Below, piece by piece: positions 1 to 12,102 of a stretch of 64,000 nucleotides of DNA; positions within the stretch are counted from its first letter, which is position 1; each line of letters begins with the position of its first letter. The notes beneath the pieces were generated by a model. The model was given only the letters and a program-made list of their open reading frames with translations. It made no database searches and was not told where the DNA came from. The translations under genes were made by a program, and so were the position numbers. This DNA is from Diphasiastrum complanatum (Eukaryota; Streptophyta; Lycopodiopsida; Lycopodiales; Lycopodiaceae), in assembly GCA_029204225.1 (NCBI GenBank), contig MU831851.1, positions 1 through 64,000 on the forward strand, given 5' to 3'.

Positions 1-110
1 GCTCTCGGACGATTTCAGTCTCGTCAAAATGATATCGATTCAACCCACACACTATTGAACAGTCCTCCACCGAAATCATTCAGTCACGTTGAATTGATAT
101 CAAGTTCAAT

Positions 111-690
111 ATGGCTAGTTCCTCTATGTCCTCAGATAACAAACTTTTGGATTTTTTGAATGTCATTGACATTCCATCTGAGAAATTAGAGTACTTTTTT
201 AGTCTTTTTTTTGTTCCCTTCGATATCGATAAGCTAGTTTATGAGAATCGTTATAATTTAATTTCTCTTCTTGATAATTTTTCTCTGATCATTAGTACTC
301 CTGTTCAAGATATAGATAGTTTCCGTTTCATTCATTTTCAGGACGTTGTGCATTCCCAACCATCCTCTAAGCATAAACACAATAGAAAGTACTCTAATCT
401 GCATGATCATTTCAAAAGAAATATATATTGTGGTATTCACAAAAGAATATGTCACCTTCTAATAAAAGAAATGGCTTTTGTCTTTTTACAAATCTGATGT
501 TATTTCAGATGATGAGTCTGTTGAATCTTCTGCTGTTCCAATGATTGAAGCATCTAAATCTACTCCAATTGATGTAGATGATGCAGATACTGATATAGGG
601 GTTGAAGCTGAAGCATATATGACTTCAGATTATCAGAAAACTCTTTCTTTACTTGTTTATAGGATGCTATTGAATAGATGCCTTTGGTAT
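111..690 (+). pseudogene. Unrecognised broken reading frames
   Basis: An ATG at 111 opens 128 codons ending at 497, rich in Phe, Asp, Ser and Asn, with no domain I recognise. A second frame from about 480, shifted relative to the first, continues with an acidic stretch of Asp, Glu and Ser residues to about 690 and then loses quality. The two may be halves of one frameshifted coding region, or chance open frames in AT-rich DNA. There is no zinc knuckle, protease or integrase motif to tie it to the nearby retroelements. No function is assigned. Confidence 0.25.
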
Positions 691-747
691 GAGACATGGA
701 GGCGTCCGAGGTGTATCAGCCGCAAGAAAGGATATGTCTCTATCTCA

Positions 748-2603
748 TTATCTCATTATAACCTCAGCATGCAGTGTGCATATGTGAACATTTTTTAATG
801 GAATTGGCAGAACACTTTTCATATTTGGATCTTCAGCTTTTCGTGTTGGGCCAGTGTTTGATCGTCCCAAATTCATATTGTAGCAATCCTTCATGCAATA
901 AAGACATGGATGCTTTGATGTTGCCCCATGAGAGACATTATACATACATTTTAATGTTTTCAAATCCTTTGCAAGGTGCCATTGAATTTGAAAACTTCCA
1001 TGGTTTTCGACTGTAAATTTCTCACCCTCTAATTGTCTCTTTATAATCTCACCATAATTGATTCTTGAAAATATCTATGAAAGTATTTTATGGTCCTCTT
1101 TCAAGACCTGTAGAGAAGCAAGTAATGCTTGACATGTTAATAAAAACTAGCAAGGTATGAAATGCTAATAACAATATTCTAGATAAAAATTGAAATGTAT
1201 ACCTAGAACGCCGCCAACCACCATATGTGATTTTCTGATTGAACACTAAACGTTCAATCATCTATATCTGAAATTTTGTTTATCAAAGTGACACTCACTC
1301 GTTCCAACTTTTGACTTTTGATGATTTCAGATTCATCCAATTTTATAACAATGATGATCTTTCCATTTACTTGATGTTCGTCTAGTTTATAGAATCTAAT
1401 AATGTATTTTAGAACATTTTCAATATCAAGGAAAATATTATTACAATCGTCGTAATTGAGCTCACCATATTCTGATTTGTATAATTCAATTATATGAAGT
1501 GATTGGCCAACTACTTTGAACATTCCATCATTATAATGATTTCTTGCTAATCTTACCCGATATGGATGCGGAAAATAAGTTTCTTTCACCATCACTTGGG
1601 AAAAAGCTTCTTTAATTAATCTAAAAAAAGTAGAATAAGCATTCTGCTAATTTCAGAAACATCACATGCACCTTGTATCACATTTGCATCCAAGTATGAT
1701 TGAACCTTAATCAAAACAGTCTCTGCAAAATCATTTTTCATTTTTTCAAACCGAGCATTTTTCATCATTTTCCTTTGCTGACTTTCTTGGTAACACATGA
1801 CTTAAAAGATGATCCAATGCATGAACGATCTATTAAATAGTTCTTTGCCACCAAACATGATCTGCAACAATCATAAGAAACCCAAATTATTTTTAGCAAA
1901 TAAATAATTCATGTTATCAATTGCAAATCAAACTTAAATGACATATACAAATCAAATAAACAATTCATATGAATACATATTTGAATGTTCAAATTCTTTT
2001 TTTCTTATTGCTGCTATGTGTAGATAAGTCATCAATATTCTTCATCAGTACTCTTTTTTTTTTCTTTTTGTCATTGTCTTTTTGATAACTTTTTATATCA
2101 ACAACTGATTTTAAACTCTTGGATTGCAACTTTTCCATGGATTCTAACATTTCTTGGTTTGATCCCCGAAGAGTAGTGACTGTAGCATTCAACTTTGACA
2201 TAGCATTCTTGAGTGCATTGTTTTCAGAACTAGTGTGTTGCACATAATGAAGCAATTGCTGATTTGCATGTTGCAATTGTTGATTAGCAAACTGTAATTG
2301 CTAATTAAGACAAGATATGTTATGCATTCCAATATCACGCAACCTTTGACATTATCCAAGTAATCTGTTGTTTCCTTCACATACAAATTTGAGAAAATGA
2401 GTTACAAACTTAATAATTGGACACAAATTGATAGCTGGATCTTTAGGATAAATTGATCCATCCACCCACAAATCTATATTCATATGATTATTCATTCTCA
2501 ATTCTCTAACTATTGCAGCAACATTCTCTACAGCTTTCGAATTTCTCTTAATAATTGGTGTGCATTGCATATGAAGAGCTACATGCAAATTGAACATTGT
2601 CAT
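748..2603 (-). pseudogene. Degenerate multi-part gene of unknown function
   Basis: Five minus-strand open segments lie in one order: 2603-2352, 2276-1989, 1798-1616, 1595-1254 and 963-748. Segment 2276-1989 reads as a coiled coil (Gln/Asn/Leu-rich heptads) ending in a Lys-rich, possibly nuclear-targeting tail. Segment 1595-1254 is a compact hydrophilic domain with a run of Ile/Val-Lys-Leu-Asp-Glu type residues. Segment 963-748 contains a His-Pro-Cys-Leu-Tyr-Cys motif and a later His-x-Cys-x-x-His, suggesting metal binding. Gaps between them are stop-rich and could be introns or decay. The layout suggests a former multi-exon gene, either host or DNA-transposon derived. I do not recognise the family. 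Confidence 0.35.
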
Positions 2604-3029
2604 TGTTGAAAGCTACAATCCATAAATGTTTCAGATTACAGTTGATCAACATGAATAGATCCTTCAAACTTTACTTTTGTAATGTTTATGTTGCGTTGAT
2701 AAATCGTCCCGCCTCATATTTCACTATAAGCATACAGTGATTTCAAAAATGCTGCTACTCCCGCTTCAGTTTTTGCATTGAGCACACCAAGATTTTCAAT
2801 CTTAAAGCTTCCCGAGTTTTGGAACAACAAGAAGTTATTACATCTCATGCTTAACTAGCTTTTGTCTGAAGTTAACCATACCAGTTAAACATCGGACAAG
2901 GCTAAAAACTCAGAAAATAACGACCAAAAGTTACCGGATCACAGTCTCTCTCTACGTAACCTCTCAAAAGTGAAATTTTTTAAAGGGCCCATTTTGAGCT
3001 CATATTTTTTCCTAATCAGTGGGAAGACC

Positions 3030-3472
3030 TACAACGAGGCCTGTTAGATGGATGTGCTGGACTAGAGACCGCATGAAGCACGACATCATCGGCATCACCG
3101 CCACAACAGGAGTCATCGCTGAGGCGACTCTTCCTACGATAGCTCTTTTTTCGGCTGGAATGTTGGGAAGAGGCACTGGCATTAGAGTGCACGGGGGAAG
3201 GACTCCCGTCAGATAGACACTTGTGGAAGGGGGGACTCGATCGGAGGGTTGTGGGGATTGGATCTCCTCAAAACAAGATGATTGGACAACCTACCTGACC
3301 TCTGTGCATCCCAACGAGCCTGTAGTCTCTTCATAATCCTACTTGCATGCGAGGGAGACATCCAATCCATATAACTGAGGACCTCATCGTCACTAATGGA
3401 TGAAAAATGGGACCACCCATGACTGCGACTAGATCTGCGACTTGGAAATGTGTCATGAGACATTGGGGACAC
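3030..3472 (-). pseudogene. Ser/Arg-rich broken coding remnant
   Basis: The minus strand is open from 3472 to 3209 and, after a shift near 3250-3210, open again to about 3018. Both parts are rich in Ser, Arg, His and Asp, including an Arg-Lys-Lys-Ser-Tyr-Arg-Arg-Lys-Ser-Arg stretch. This is compatible with a disordered RS-like region. Base composition here is clearly richer in G+C than the surrounding AT-rich DNA, which supports former coding use. No catalytic or binding domain is visible and the family is unknown. Confidence 0.3.
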
Positions 3473-3972
3473 GATTTGGAAGAACCTCTACAAGCAATAA
3501 AATATACTTTCAGAACATACAACCATGTAGAGTTAATTAGTGCGAAAAATAAATTCAAATAAATGAGTTAAGGGTCTAGAGTGGAACAAAAAAAGTGATT
3601 CTTTGCATTCAACCATAGTTGAATATACTATAGTACACCACAATAATCACACGTTAACCACAATAATTACACTTTATAATCAATAAATTAAACATTTCTA
3701 CATGGTTTTAGGGCCAAATACATTTCAATTACATGATTAGTCAAGGTTCAAGATTACATAAAAAAACTAGCTGCATCAAAAGATGGCTGGCAAATGTACG
3801 AATAAAAATGTAAAAACATGTACACAAGCATTTGTAAACATGGAAAGGCTAGCATAGTGCCAAAACACTAGCTAGACCTATCTTATTCTTCCTGATCATC
3901 TCTGTCATGGGGACTTTGTTGTTTCTGCATGTGCAAGAAACACTTTTTCGACAGTCTACAGAAATACACTAT

Positions 3973-4240
3973 GTTTTCAACAGCTTCGGCTTTTTCGCAT
4001 TTCTCTGCGACACTTGCATACTTCAAAAGTTTAACTTGTCTAGTTCTAAAGTTTAATTGTTTTCAACACCTTCGGCTTTTTCACATTTTCCCGAAAACTA
4101 CGAAGAGATAGAGAATTACCGAAGGTCATCTATTTTTATGAGTTAAATTGTCTTAAAGACACCTTCATCTTTTTAAGAGCACCTTCAGCGCAAAGAGAAA
4201 AAAAATCCCAAAGGTCATCCAATATAAATGAGAAACATTC
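3973..4240 (+). repeat. Imperfect direct repeats upstream of LTR J
   Basis: A segment starting GTTTTCAACAGCTTCGGC at 3973 recurs at 4059 as GTTTTCAACACCTTCGGC, a period of 86 bp. Related CACCTTCAGC and AAAGGTCATCCAAT-type pieces follow at 4120-4215. Repeats like these are common in the U3 part of plant copia LTRs, where they can act as enhancers. Whether they lie inside LTR J depends on its unmapped left edge. Confidence 0.45.
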
Positions 4241-4249
4241 CAGAGACAT

Positions 4250-4973
4250 CCTCGCCCGCGTCAACGATAATGATTCATTGACCGTATATACTATGTATAG
4301 TAGTCACAAAAGCTATATACTTCAAAGTACGACGACTTTTCGTTGACAAGAATTCAATGTAATTAATAAATGGATGAAATCTATAAATAGATCATCCAAG
4401 CACAGATTATTGGTTGTTCTGTCCATGAGACGTATTGTTTGAGCCTCTCAATCACGCCATCAATTTTGGTTCTAATTGCTACTTGTATCTTCAGTGTAAT
4501 ATAGCAACAACTTGCTTTTCATCTGTGTACCATGTAGATGAATTCTTGTTGTGATTGAATGCACTTTCATTGTTGTTTGATCGTGCTTGTTTACTCACTT
4601 TGATTAGAACACGGACGTCCACAACTCCTCAATTTTGATCAGACGATGGTTGTCTTTGATGCCTGAGGAACTCGTGATATTATACTGCTCTTCCATTTAT
4701 TTCAGAACTATACTTCAAATTGAATCTGATTTCAGTAGTACCACACACAAACCATCTCTAATCTCTTCGGTGACTGTACTCTTGTTTTAGAGTATGAACT
4801 AGTTTTTAAGATCTTGTTGTGCAATCAGAACACATAAAACTGTGATTATTTTTAGCATAAGTTGTCTATCAAACTGTTTTTGCACCTAACAGATGATTAG
4901 AACGGGAGAGCTGTTCTGCAATATTCCTACTATCTTCTCTGTTCTTGTTCTTCCTATCTCCCTTGCCTCATCA
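4250..4973 (+). repeat. 5' LTR of copia J (left edge not mapped)
   Basis: The right edge ends in CA just before a primer-binding site at 4977, with three spacer bases. A TATA box (TATAAATA, 4382-4389) sits where a U3/R promoter would be expected. No second copy of this LTR is recognised in the window, so the left boundary is a guess and could lie further upstream, within the repeats at 3973-4240. Confidence 0.55.
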
Positions 4974-4976
4974 GAT

Positions 4977-4988
4977 TGGTATCAGAGC
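4977..4988 (+). promoter_or_regulatory. tRNA-iMet primer-binding site of copia J
   Basis: TGGTATCAGAGC is the usual plant copia primer-binding site, complementary to the 3' end of initiator-Met tRNA. It marks the start of minus-strand DNA synthesis. Confidence 0.85.
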
Positions 4989-5040
4989 ATAGTTCAAAAA
5001 AACCGAGAGATTAAGTTTGTTCTATTTGTATACTCTTATC

Positions 5041-6303
5041 ATGTCTCATATAGGTAGCTCTTCATCTTCATCACTGAGTGATACTAGAGTCATTGACAAG
5101 TTTAATGGTTCTAACTTCTACATCTAGAAGTTGAAACTTAGAATGATGTTGATAGATAGAGATCTTTGTGATGTAGTAGAAGGTGTAGACCTAAAACCAT
5201 AAGAAAGTGATCAAGCAAAGGCCTGGAGGATCAAAGATCAGAAGGCCTTAGCATGTATCACACTCAATCTGGCCGATTCCCAAATATCTCATGTCACCAC
5301 ATGCAAAACCTCTAAGAAAGCACTGGAATTATTATCAAGTCTCTATGAGACTCACGATGTAACCACGAGATTACATCTTAGAAAGAAACTCTTTACTCTT
5401 AGCATGTCTGATTCTACTGCCATCACTTCTCACATCAACAACTTCAAGTCTTTATTCGATCAATTATCAGCTACAAGATGTTCTATTCAAGATGATGACG
5501 CCGTCATGACCTTGTTTTCTTCTCTTTCAAAGTCATATGAACACTTTGTGGTGATGATCTCCACACAACCCGACCTCACTCTTCAAAAGGTGATCAGTCA
5601 TCTTCTTCAAGAAGAAATGCGGAGAAAGACTAGCAGCCTGTCTATCAAAGACAAATCCATGGCTCTATACACCAAGAAGAAAGACTATTCCAAGGGCAAG
5701 AATCAAGTGTAGCAGCAACAGCAGAAGCCTCACACTCGAGGTGAGCATGGTGGATCGCACAAGAAGCTTTTCTGCAGACATTGCAAGAAAGCCAATCACG
5801 ACATCAAGGACTGTCACATCTGCATCTACAATGAGGCAAAGAAGCAACAACAGCAGCTGCTGCTAGACTCCTCTAACATGGCGGAACTCAAAGAGTCAGA
5901 TACACATTTTTTAATGGCTTACAACAATAGCAGCGAAGACTATGATAGCTGGTACCTGGACAACGGTGCTACCCAACACATGACCTCTTGCAAGGAATGG
6001 TTTATCGAGTATACAGCCCACAGCACCATACACATGGAAGGAAAAGGAATAGTGAAGGTCACATTCAACAATGATCTTCATGTTTCTCAGTTGTCAAAGA
6101 ACCTGTTATCACTCTCTAAGATAATTGATAAGGGCTACACTATTACTTTCTCATCTGAGCAGTGTACGATACTCGTGGAAGATACTACTATGACTAAATG
6201 CACTAGAGTCGGAAATCTTTACATACTCACTAATTCAATTGCATTAGCTAGTATCTCTAATGAAAATGTAAACGATAGTGTCGTTTAGTGGCATAGTGGA
6301 TTG
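5041..6303 (+). pseudogene. copia J Gag-protease, truncated
   Basis: A Ty1/copia polyprotein start: ATG at 5041, about 50 bp after the primer site. The Gag core (UBN2-like) is readable to about 5700, followed by a CX2CX4HX4C zinc knuckle at about 5772-5813 and a protease motif Asp-Asn-Gly-Ala at 5959-5970, where Asp-Ser/Thr-Gly is usual. Reading continues into the region before integrase and stops at about 6300, where unrelated minus-strand DNA begins. In-frame stops occur near 5125, 5200 and 5710, so it is non-functional. Gag would package the RNA and the protease would cut the polyprotein. Confidence 0.85.
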
Positions 6304-6329
6304 CAGAAAGCAAGAGTCGAACTCCTCTC

Positions 6330-6505
6330 AACTCGTCCTTCACCTCATATAGTGAATTCAGGATGTCCCATACTTGTTTTGAAGTTTGAGCTTCAGCTAT
6401 GTGGCCAATCTGAGTGTCTGATATATTGAGAATAATAAGCACGAATGCTTTACTGTAAATTCTATACATAAAGTGGGTCTCACACGTGTAAGGCCATGGA
6501 GCCAT
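6330..6505 (-). pseudogene. copia Gag fragment (composite block, copy 1)
   Basis: The minus-strand frame contains the copia Gag core signature seen also at 57845-57615: Asp-Thr-Gln-Ile-Gly-His, then Val-Trp-Asp-Ile-Leu and Leu-Tyr-Glu-Val-Lys. It is only about 55 residues long. The apparent start lies in sequence also found in the non-coding part of the second copy, so no true start is present. It belongs to the same family as the Gag/RT pieces N and I. Confidence 0.7.
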
Positions 6506-7010
6506 GTGGGAAACCTATCCTAGTGTAGGTTAGATCAAGTCTAAAAAGTGGGTCAAGTCAATTTGGTATTGATTCCTACTTTATAGGACCTAAATCCTAG
6601 ATTTGTGGAGGAAATTGACCAACTAGCCACCTACTTGGCATGACTCTAGGAATGAGGATAGGATAAAAGATAAGGACAAGAAAGCCAAGTTAACTTCCTT
6701 ATTACATGCTAGAAATTCACCTAAATTTACAAAGAAAGAGGCTTTTCTATGTAGTGAGCTCTCCATAATATACACTTAGATTATTTTTGAGAGCTTATTG
6801 GCAATCTTGAGTCTACTCAACATTTGTATTGAGCCACTCTTGAGGCCTCCCCAACTCCCAATGATCTAACCATAGTGTCTATAGTCATAGTTAAGAACTC
6901 TAAGAATGTCTATTTACTCTAATTATCAATAACTATCAAATGAAATGATTTCATAATTGATATAGAGAATAGTGTCCACATTGGATGCTTCACTATTTCA
7001 TACATCAATT
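6506..7010. repeat. Non-coding half of composite block, copy 1
   Basis: About 330 bp (6506-6840) closely match 57840-58187, and a further stretch (about 6905-7010) matches 58685-58790. The sequence holds a TTTATAG promoter-like site and a CACACGTGTA motif at its left edge, so it may be LTR-derived. No coding potential is seen. Confidence 0.6.
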
Positions 7011-7019
7011 TTTACATAA

Positions 7020-8757
7020 GAAGATGAAAATACAACCAGAAGAAGTACATAGATTAATAATTAGTGCATTCCTCCTTTCCCACAATAAGATTCATCAAAA
7101 GATGAGAGAAAAGCAAAGTTAGTACCTTTAACTGGCTGACCATTTTCATCATAAGTGAGTCTTGATGGCTTTGCCCTTTGCCTTAATGTCCTTCTCAAGT
7201 TTTCACTCGAAGAGGCGTCTCCAACACCATCATCACCATCAAGAATGTTTGAAGATCATCAACATCTAGCTTTGGCACATTTCCTTCATCAAGTATAACA
7301 TCACTAATTATGAACACCTTTCTCGTTGAAGGAATGTATACTTTGAAAGCTTTTATTGACTCCACTATAGACAACAAAAATGTCCTTCTTAGATGAAGGA
7401 TCGCTCTACTGACTTCACTATAGCTAACAAAAATGTCCTTCTTAGATGAAGTATCCTCTTTAGTCATATCATCAAGTGTGATATTGGCATAGCAGGTACA
7501 CCCAAATATTTTCAAATACTTGACACTCTGACTCCTACCAAAAAGAACTTCATATGAAGTCTTACCAACCAATGGTACACTTTGCCACCTATCGTGAAGG
7601 TAATTAGCACAAATCAAAGCTTCATCCCAAAATGTTTTAGGAATATTAGCATTACACCTCATGGATTTAGCTCTCCCAATAGAGTTCATTGGGCTTAGTA
7701 GGACCCTCTTGATACTTTGTGCTACAAAAAAATCTTTGAACTTGGTTGAGATGTATTCACCCCCATTATCCCACCTCAAGAATTTGATCCTAGTGTTGAA
7801 TTGATTTTCCATTGAATTCTTAAACTTGAATAACACATGAAAGATCCTTGCTTTTTAGAAGATAACTCATGTATTTCTACTAAAATCATCAATGAAAGTT
7901 ACATACATCTTAGCTCCTCCATTTCTAGGTGTACTAATAGAATGAATATATGAATGTACTAGTTGAAAAGGCATGCTAGATTTTGAGCTATATCTAATGT
8001 AAAGAAGCCTATGTAACTCGAAAAATGCACAATGCCTCGAAAACTATGTTGATGCTAGAAAGAGACTTTGAAAGGCAAAAAACAACTTCTCTTTTTGCCA
8101 TTACCTCCAATGATTTAAAATTGGATGTTTCAACCTCTTGTGCCACATTTGTTGACTGGTCATTTGCTCCTTTGCCAAAAAAGCAACAACACAAGCATCG
8201 AGTTTTTACAATTTGTCTTGTTGTTTGCCTATAGCAATCAAATTTTCTCTTTTACCTATCAAGCAAACATCACCAACGAACTCAAATTCAAGGCCCTTGT
8301 CAACAATTTGACTCACACTAAGAAGATTCCTAGTTATGGAAGGAATGAATAGAAAATTGTATGAATTGACATTCCTATTTGCATGGAGAGATAGGAATTG
8401 TTCCAATGCTCTTATGGTGCATTCATCATCATTGGCCATGTAGATGATCTTCCTTTCACCTTCATAGGTCATCAAAGATGAAAAGTAATCTTTGTGCCTT
8501 GTCATGTGAGAGCTTGCTCTACTATCAATCCAGCATGCATCAATATAACCTTCAATAGATAACAAGCTAGAAGACATCACAATATAATCACATGCAGTTT
8601 TGTTCATTCTCTTCTAAAGTGAGATTGCCTTGCATCTATCCTTGATCTCTCTTCCTTTTAAAAAATTCATCTAAAACGTGTCCTTTTTTGACACAATAAA
8701 AATACTTTAGCTTTGACTTATCTCTTTTGTTATTACCGAAAGAATAAGCCTCACCTG
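7020..8757 (-). pseudogene. copia zinc knuckle-protease-integrase fragment (composite, copy 1)
   Basis: Reading leftwards: a degraded zinc knuckle (8740-8650, with both the His and final Cys contexts altered), a protease region at 8607-8206 with Asp-Ser-Arg in place of Asp-Ser-Gly, a pre-integrase stretch near 8150-8010, then integrase from about 7990 to 7195. The integrase retains the Asp-Asn-Gly-Gly-Glu-Tyr motif and a Phe-Gly-Cys-Thr-Cys-Tyr region but has lost the Gln-Gln-Asn-Gly-Val-Ala-Glu segment that carries the last catalytic Glu. A Pro/Ser linker runs to about 7090. The family is close to elements A and F. It is dead. Confidence 0.8.
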
Positions 8758-8769
8758 AGAGAAAGGGGA

Positions 8770-11700
8770 ACGTGCAGACAAGTGACGACACAATACACTC
8801 TATCCATCATACTGGTCATATACCTCTCACAATTGGAAATGGTAAGACTAAGTATTTGAAGGATGTCTTTCATGTTCCAAATATTACAAAGAACCCTGTA
8901 TCCATTGGTCAAATGGTGGAACAAGGATTGCAAGTTAGATTCAACACTCATGATTGCTTTGTGGAGGACTTGAAGAATTATTGTAGTATCATAGCCAAAG
9001 GCAGCAGACATGGTAGGATGTTCACACTGGATGTTTGCAGTCCGAGTTAAAATCTTGCGCTTTATGGCCAAGGTCAGAAAGTACTTGTTTCTATCGAGAT
9101 TTGGCACAAGCGAATTGGGCATGTCAATCTTCACAGTTTAAAAAACATGCAAACTAGTGGCGTCATTTCAGGTCTGCTTTCATTTAGTGGTGTAAATCTT
9201 GATGGGATTTTTTAAGGCTTGTCAGATAGGGAAGCAAGCTAGTCAACCTTTTTCTCAAAGCACACATGTGAGTAACTACCCACTAGAGCTTTTCCATTAT
9301 GATGCTTGGGGACCAACAAAGACTGTCTCGAATCGGGTTCAAAGGTACTTTGTTACTTTTATTGGTGATTGTACTTGTAAAACATGGGTGTTCTTCATGA
9401 CGTAGAAGAGTGAAGTGTTTTAACATTTTCTCACATTCAAAGCTGAAGCTGAAAAGTTTACTAGAAGAAGTCTCAAATGCATAAGATCAAATGGAGGGGG
9501 GGAGTGTTTTTCTGATATATTTTCAGATTACTTGAGAAATCAAGGCATTCAAAGATAGTTTACATGCAGATACACATCGCAGCAGCATGGCATAGCCGAG
9601 CAAAAGAACCGACATATTGTAGAGATTGCTAGAGCTCTTATGAATGAGAAGAGCATGCCATCACATTGGTGGGCTGAAGCGGTAGTCCCTGCTATATATA
9701 TTTTAAATAGAACACCTACAGCAATTGTGCATGATAAGACTCCTGAAGAAAGGTATACTCACAAGAAATTAGATCTATTGCATTTGAGAGTATTTGATTG
9801 CATTTGTTATGTGCATGTTCCTGTGGAGCTAAGAGGAAAGCTTGATGCAAGAGCCAAAAAGTGTATTTTTGTTGGTTATGCCTCTGATCAAAAAAGATAT
9901 TGTTGCTATAATTTTGTTACTAAGAAGATGGTGGTAAGCAGGGATGTTATATTTGATGAGTAGGCATCTTGGTATGTGAAAGTTTTGAATGCAGAGAGCC
10001 AAGTGGAGCAAAGAGAAGACAAAAGTGCAAAAGAGCATGAAAGTACTTCTCTTAGTGGGCCCAAAGAAAGATCACATGGATTACCTTCGGTGAATCCTTG
10101 GTCAAGAAGGCTTAGGAGTGGTGAAAGCCCCTCTACATCATCCACAAATGGTAAGGATAAGAGTAAGAGCAAGATTTCTATTGATGCTTCCTTGAAATCT
10201 TCTCATGTAAATTGTGATTCTAGTGGTTCTGAGAGCATGGATGAGGATCTTGGCATACCTATAGTGAGGACTCCTGAAGTAAGGCAAGAAGGGCCAAGGA
10301 GATCCGAGAGGATCAAGTACCCTATTGATAGGTTTGGTTTTGGTAGTTATGCAAGTCATCATTTTGCTTACATGACTAAAGTTGTTGCTAGCAAAGAACC
10401 TACTTCTTTTGAAGATGCAGTTGGCAATGCTCATTGGGAAAAAGCTATGGATGCTGAAATGGATGCTTTGGAGAAGAACCAAACATGGGAGTTGGTTCCA
10501 TTGCCAAAGGATAAGAAGGCAATAGGCTGCAAGTGGATTTACAAAATGAAACATGATGAAAAAGGTGCAGTATCCAGGTACAAGGCAAGGCTAGTGGCCA
10601 AGGGTTTCGCACAGACCTATGGCATTGACTATGAGAAGACATTCAGTTTCATGGCCAAGATGACAACCATACACGTGGTATTTGCAGAAGCAAGGGCACA
10701 GAGATGGGTGGTACGCCACATGGATGTCGCCAACACATTCCTCAATGGCAATCTTGATGAGGTGGTGTATATGTTATAACCATCGGGGTACACTCATCCT
10801 GATTTTTCAGATTATGTACTTCTTTTGAAAAAAGCTTTGTATGGCTTGAAACAAGCCTCTAGAGTCTAGAATAGGAAATATGTAAAGTTTTTGGTCTCTA
10901 TAGGCTTCATAGTCTCTGATTCTGATCCGTCCTTGTTTATTAAGAGATTAGAAGAAGGTATTGTCATTATTGAAAAATATGTTGATGATTTGATTTTGAC
11001 TAGGGATAGTGAAAAGATGATAGATGAAACTAGGTCCATGTTGATGAGTCAATTTCATATGAAGGATCTAGGTTTCCTTTAGTATTTTCTTGGCATAGAG
11101 TTTGTACATGATGTAGATGGTATTTGGCTATTGTAGAGACAATATGCCTTGGACTTTTTGTCTAGGTTTGGTATGACTGATTGTAAACCAGCGTCTAGAC
11201 CTTTGGATGTGAATGCCAAGCTAGATCCTCTAAAGGGTGAATTTATTGAGAATCCTACTATTTTTAGGAGGATAGTAGGTGGTTTATTTGACTATCATTA
11301 GGGCTAATCTATCACTTGTTGTTGGTTTGGTAAGTCAGTTTATGCAGGAACCACGGAAGCCTCATCTTGATGTGGTGAGAAGGATACTTCGTTATGTGAA
11401 GTATACAAATGATTATGGGCTTTTCTATCATTTTGTTGCGGATTTATTTTTGACTGGATTTACAGATGCTGATTGGGTTGGTTCCGTCAATGACAGGCAT
11501 TCTACTGGTGGTTTCACTTTTCTTCTTGGTGGTACAACAGTCTCTTGGAGCAGCAAGAAACAACCAACACTGGCACTATCCAGTACAGAGGCTGAGTATA
11601 GATGCGCAACACTTGCTACTTGTGAGGTGATATGGTTACAGATGTTATTGTTTGATCTATTCCAACATGTTGATGTTCCTATTTCGATTTTTTGTGATAA

Positions 11701-11928
11701 TATGAGCAACATTCAGTTGGCAAAGAATCTTGTTTTTCACACACGTTCAAAACACATTGAAATTCATTATCACTTTGTGCGAGAAATTTTTTTGGCTGGA
11801 ATTGTTGACTTACATCATGTAAAGACGAAAGACCAAGTAGCGGATATGTTTACTAAGGCTTTAAGTGCTGAGAAGATTGTCAATTTCTCAAGGCTACTGG
11901 GATTGTACAATTTGAGCTCAAGGGGGAG
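8770..11928 (+). pseudogene. copia C protease/integrase/RT/RNase H, 5' truncated
   Basis: Pol domains in order: the end of protease (8772-9047), a pre-integrase His-Lys-Arg-Ile-Gly-His motif near 9100, integrase with several frameshifts (9200-9960), reverse transcriptase start (9976-10779; Gly-Cys-Lys-Trp-Ile-Tyr-Lys), the Tyr-Val-Asp-Asp RT active site near 10978, and RNase H (11279-11989) with Ser-Thr-Glu-Ala-Glu-Tyr and a terminal Val-Ala-Asp-Met-Phe-Thr-Lys-Ala. Gag and the 5' LTR are missing; at 8757-8770 it abuts the minus-strand composite block. At least six stops or shifts interrupt the frame. The coding frame runs past the LTR edge at 11929. The family is distinct from A, B and F. 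Confidence 0.85.
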
Positions 11929-12102
11929 TGTGAAAATTGTGAGCTCAAGTTATGCGGCTACTTATGACAGTGTTGACTCGCCAAGCTAGGTGGAGCCTAG
12001 AGCCGACGCCACCGAGGTGACTCGATGGCTGCATGGGTGTATTCATGTATTGGCACATACCATAATAAATTAATATTTCATATTGTTGTTAGTAGTTAGT
12101 TG
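11929..12102 (+). repeat. Partial 3' LTR of copia C
   Basis: A purine tract (AAGGGGGAG, 11920-11928) is followed directly by TGTGAAAATTGTG, the classic polypurine tract/LTR start layout. Only 174 bp remain before the LTR of element B begins at 12103, so B probably inserted here. Confidence 0.65.

Noticed and set aside
3019..3216. A 65-codon plus-strand frame
   Set aside because: It is antisense to the Ser/Arg-coding frame and has no independent support.
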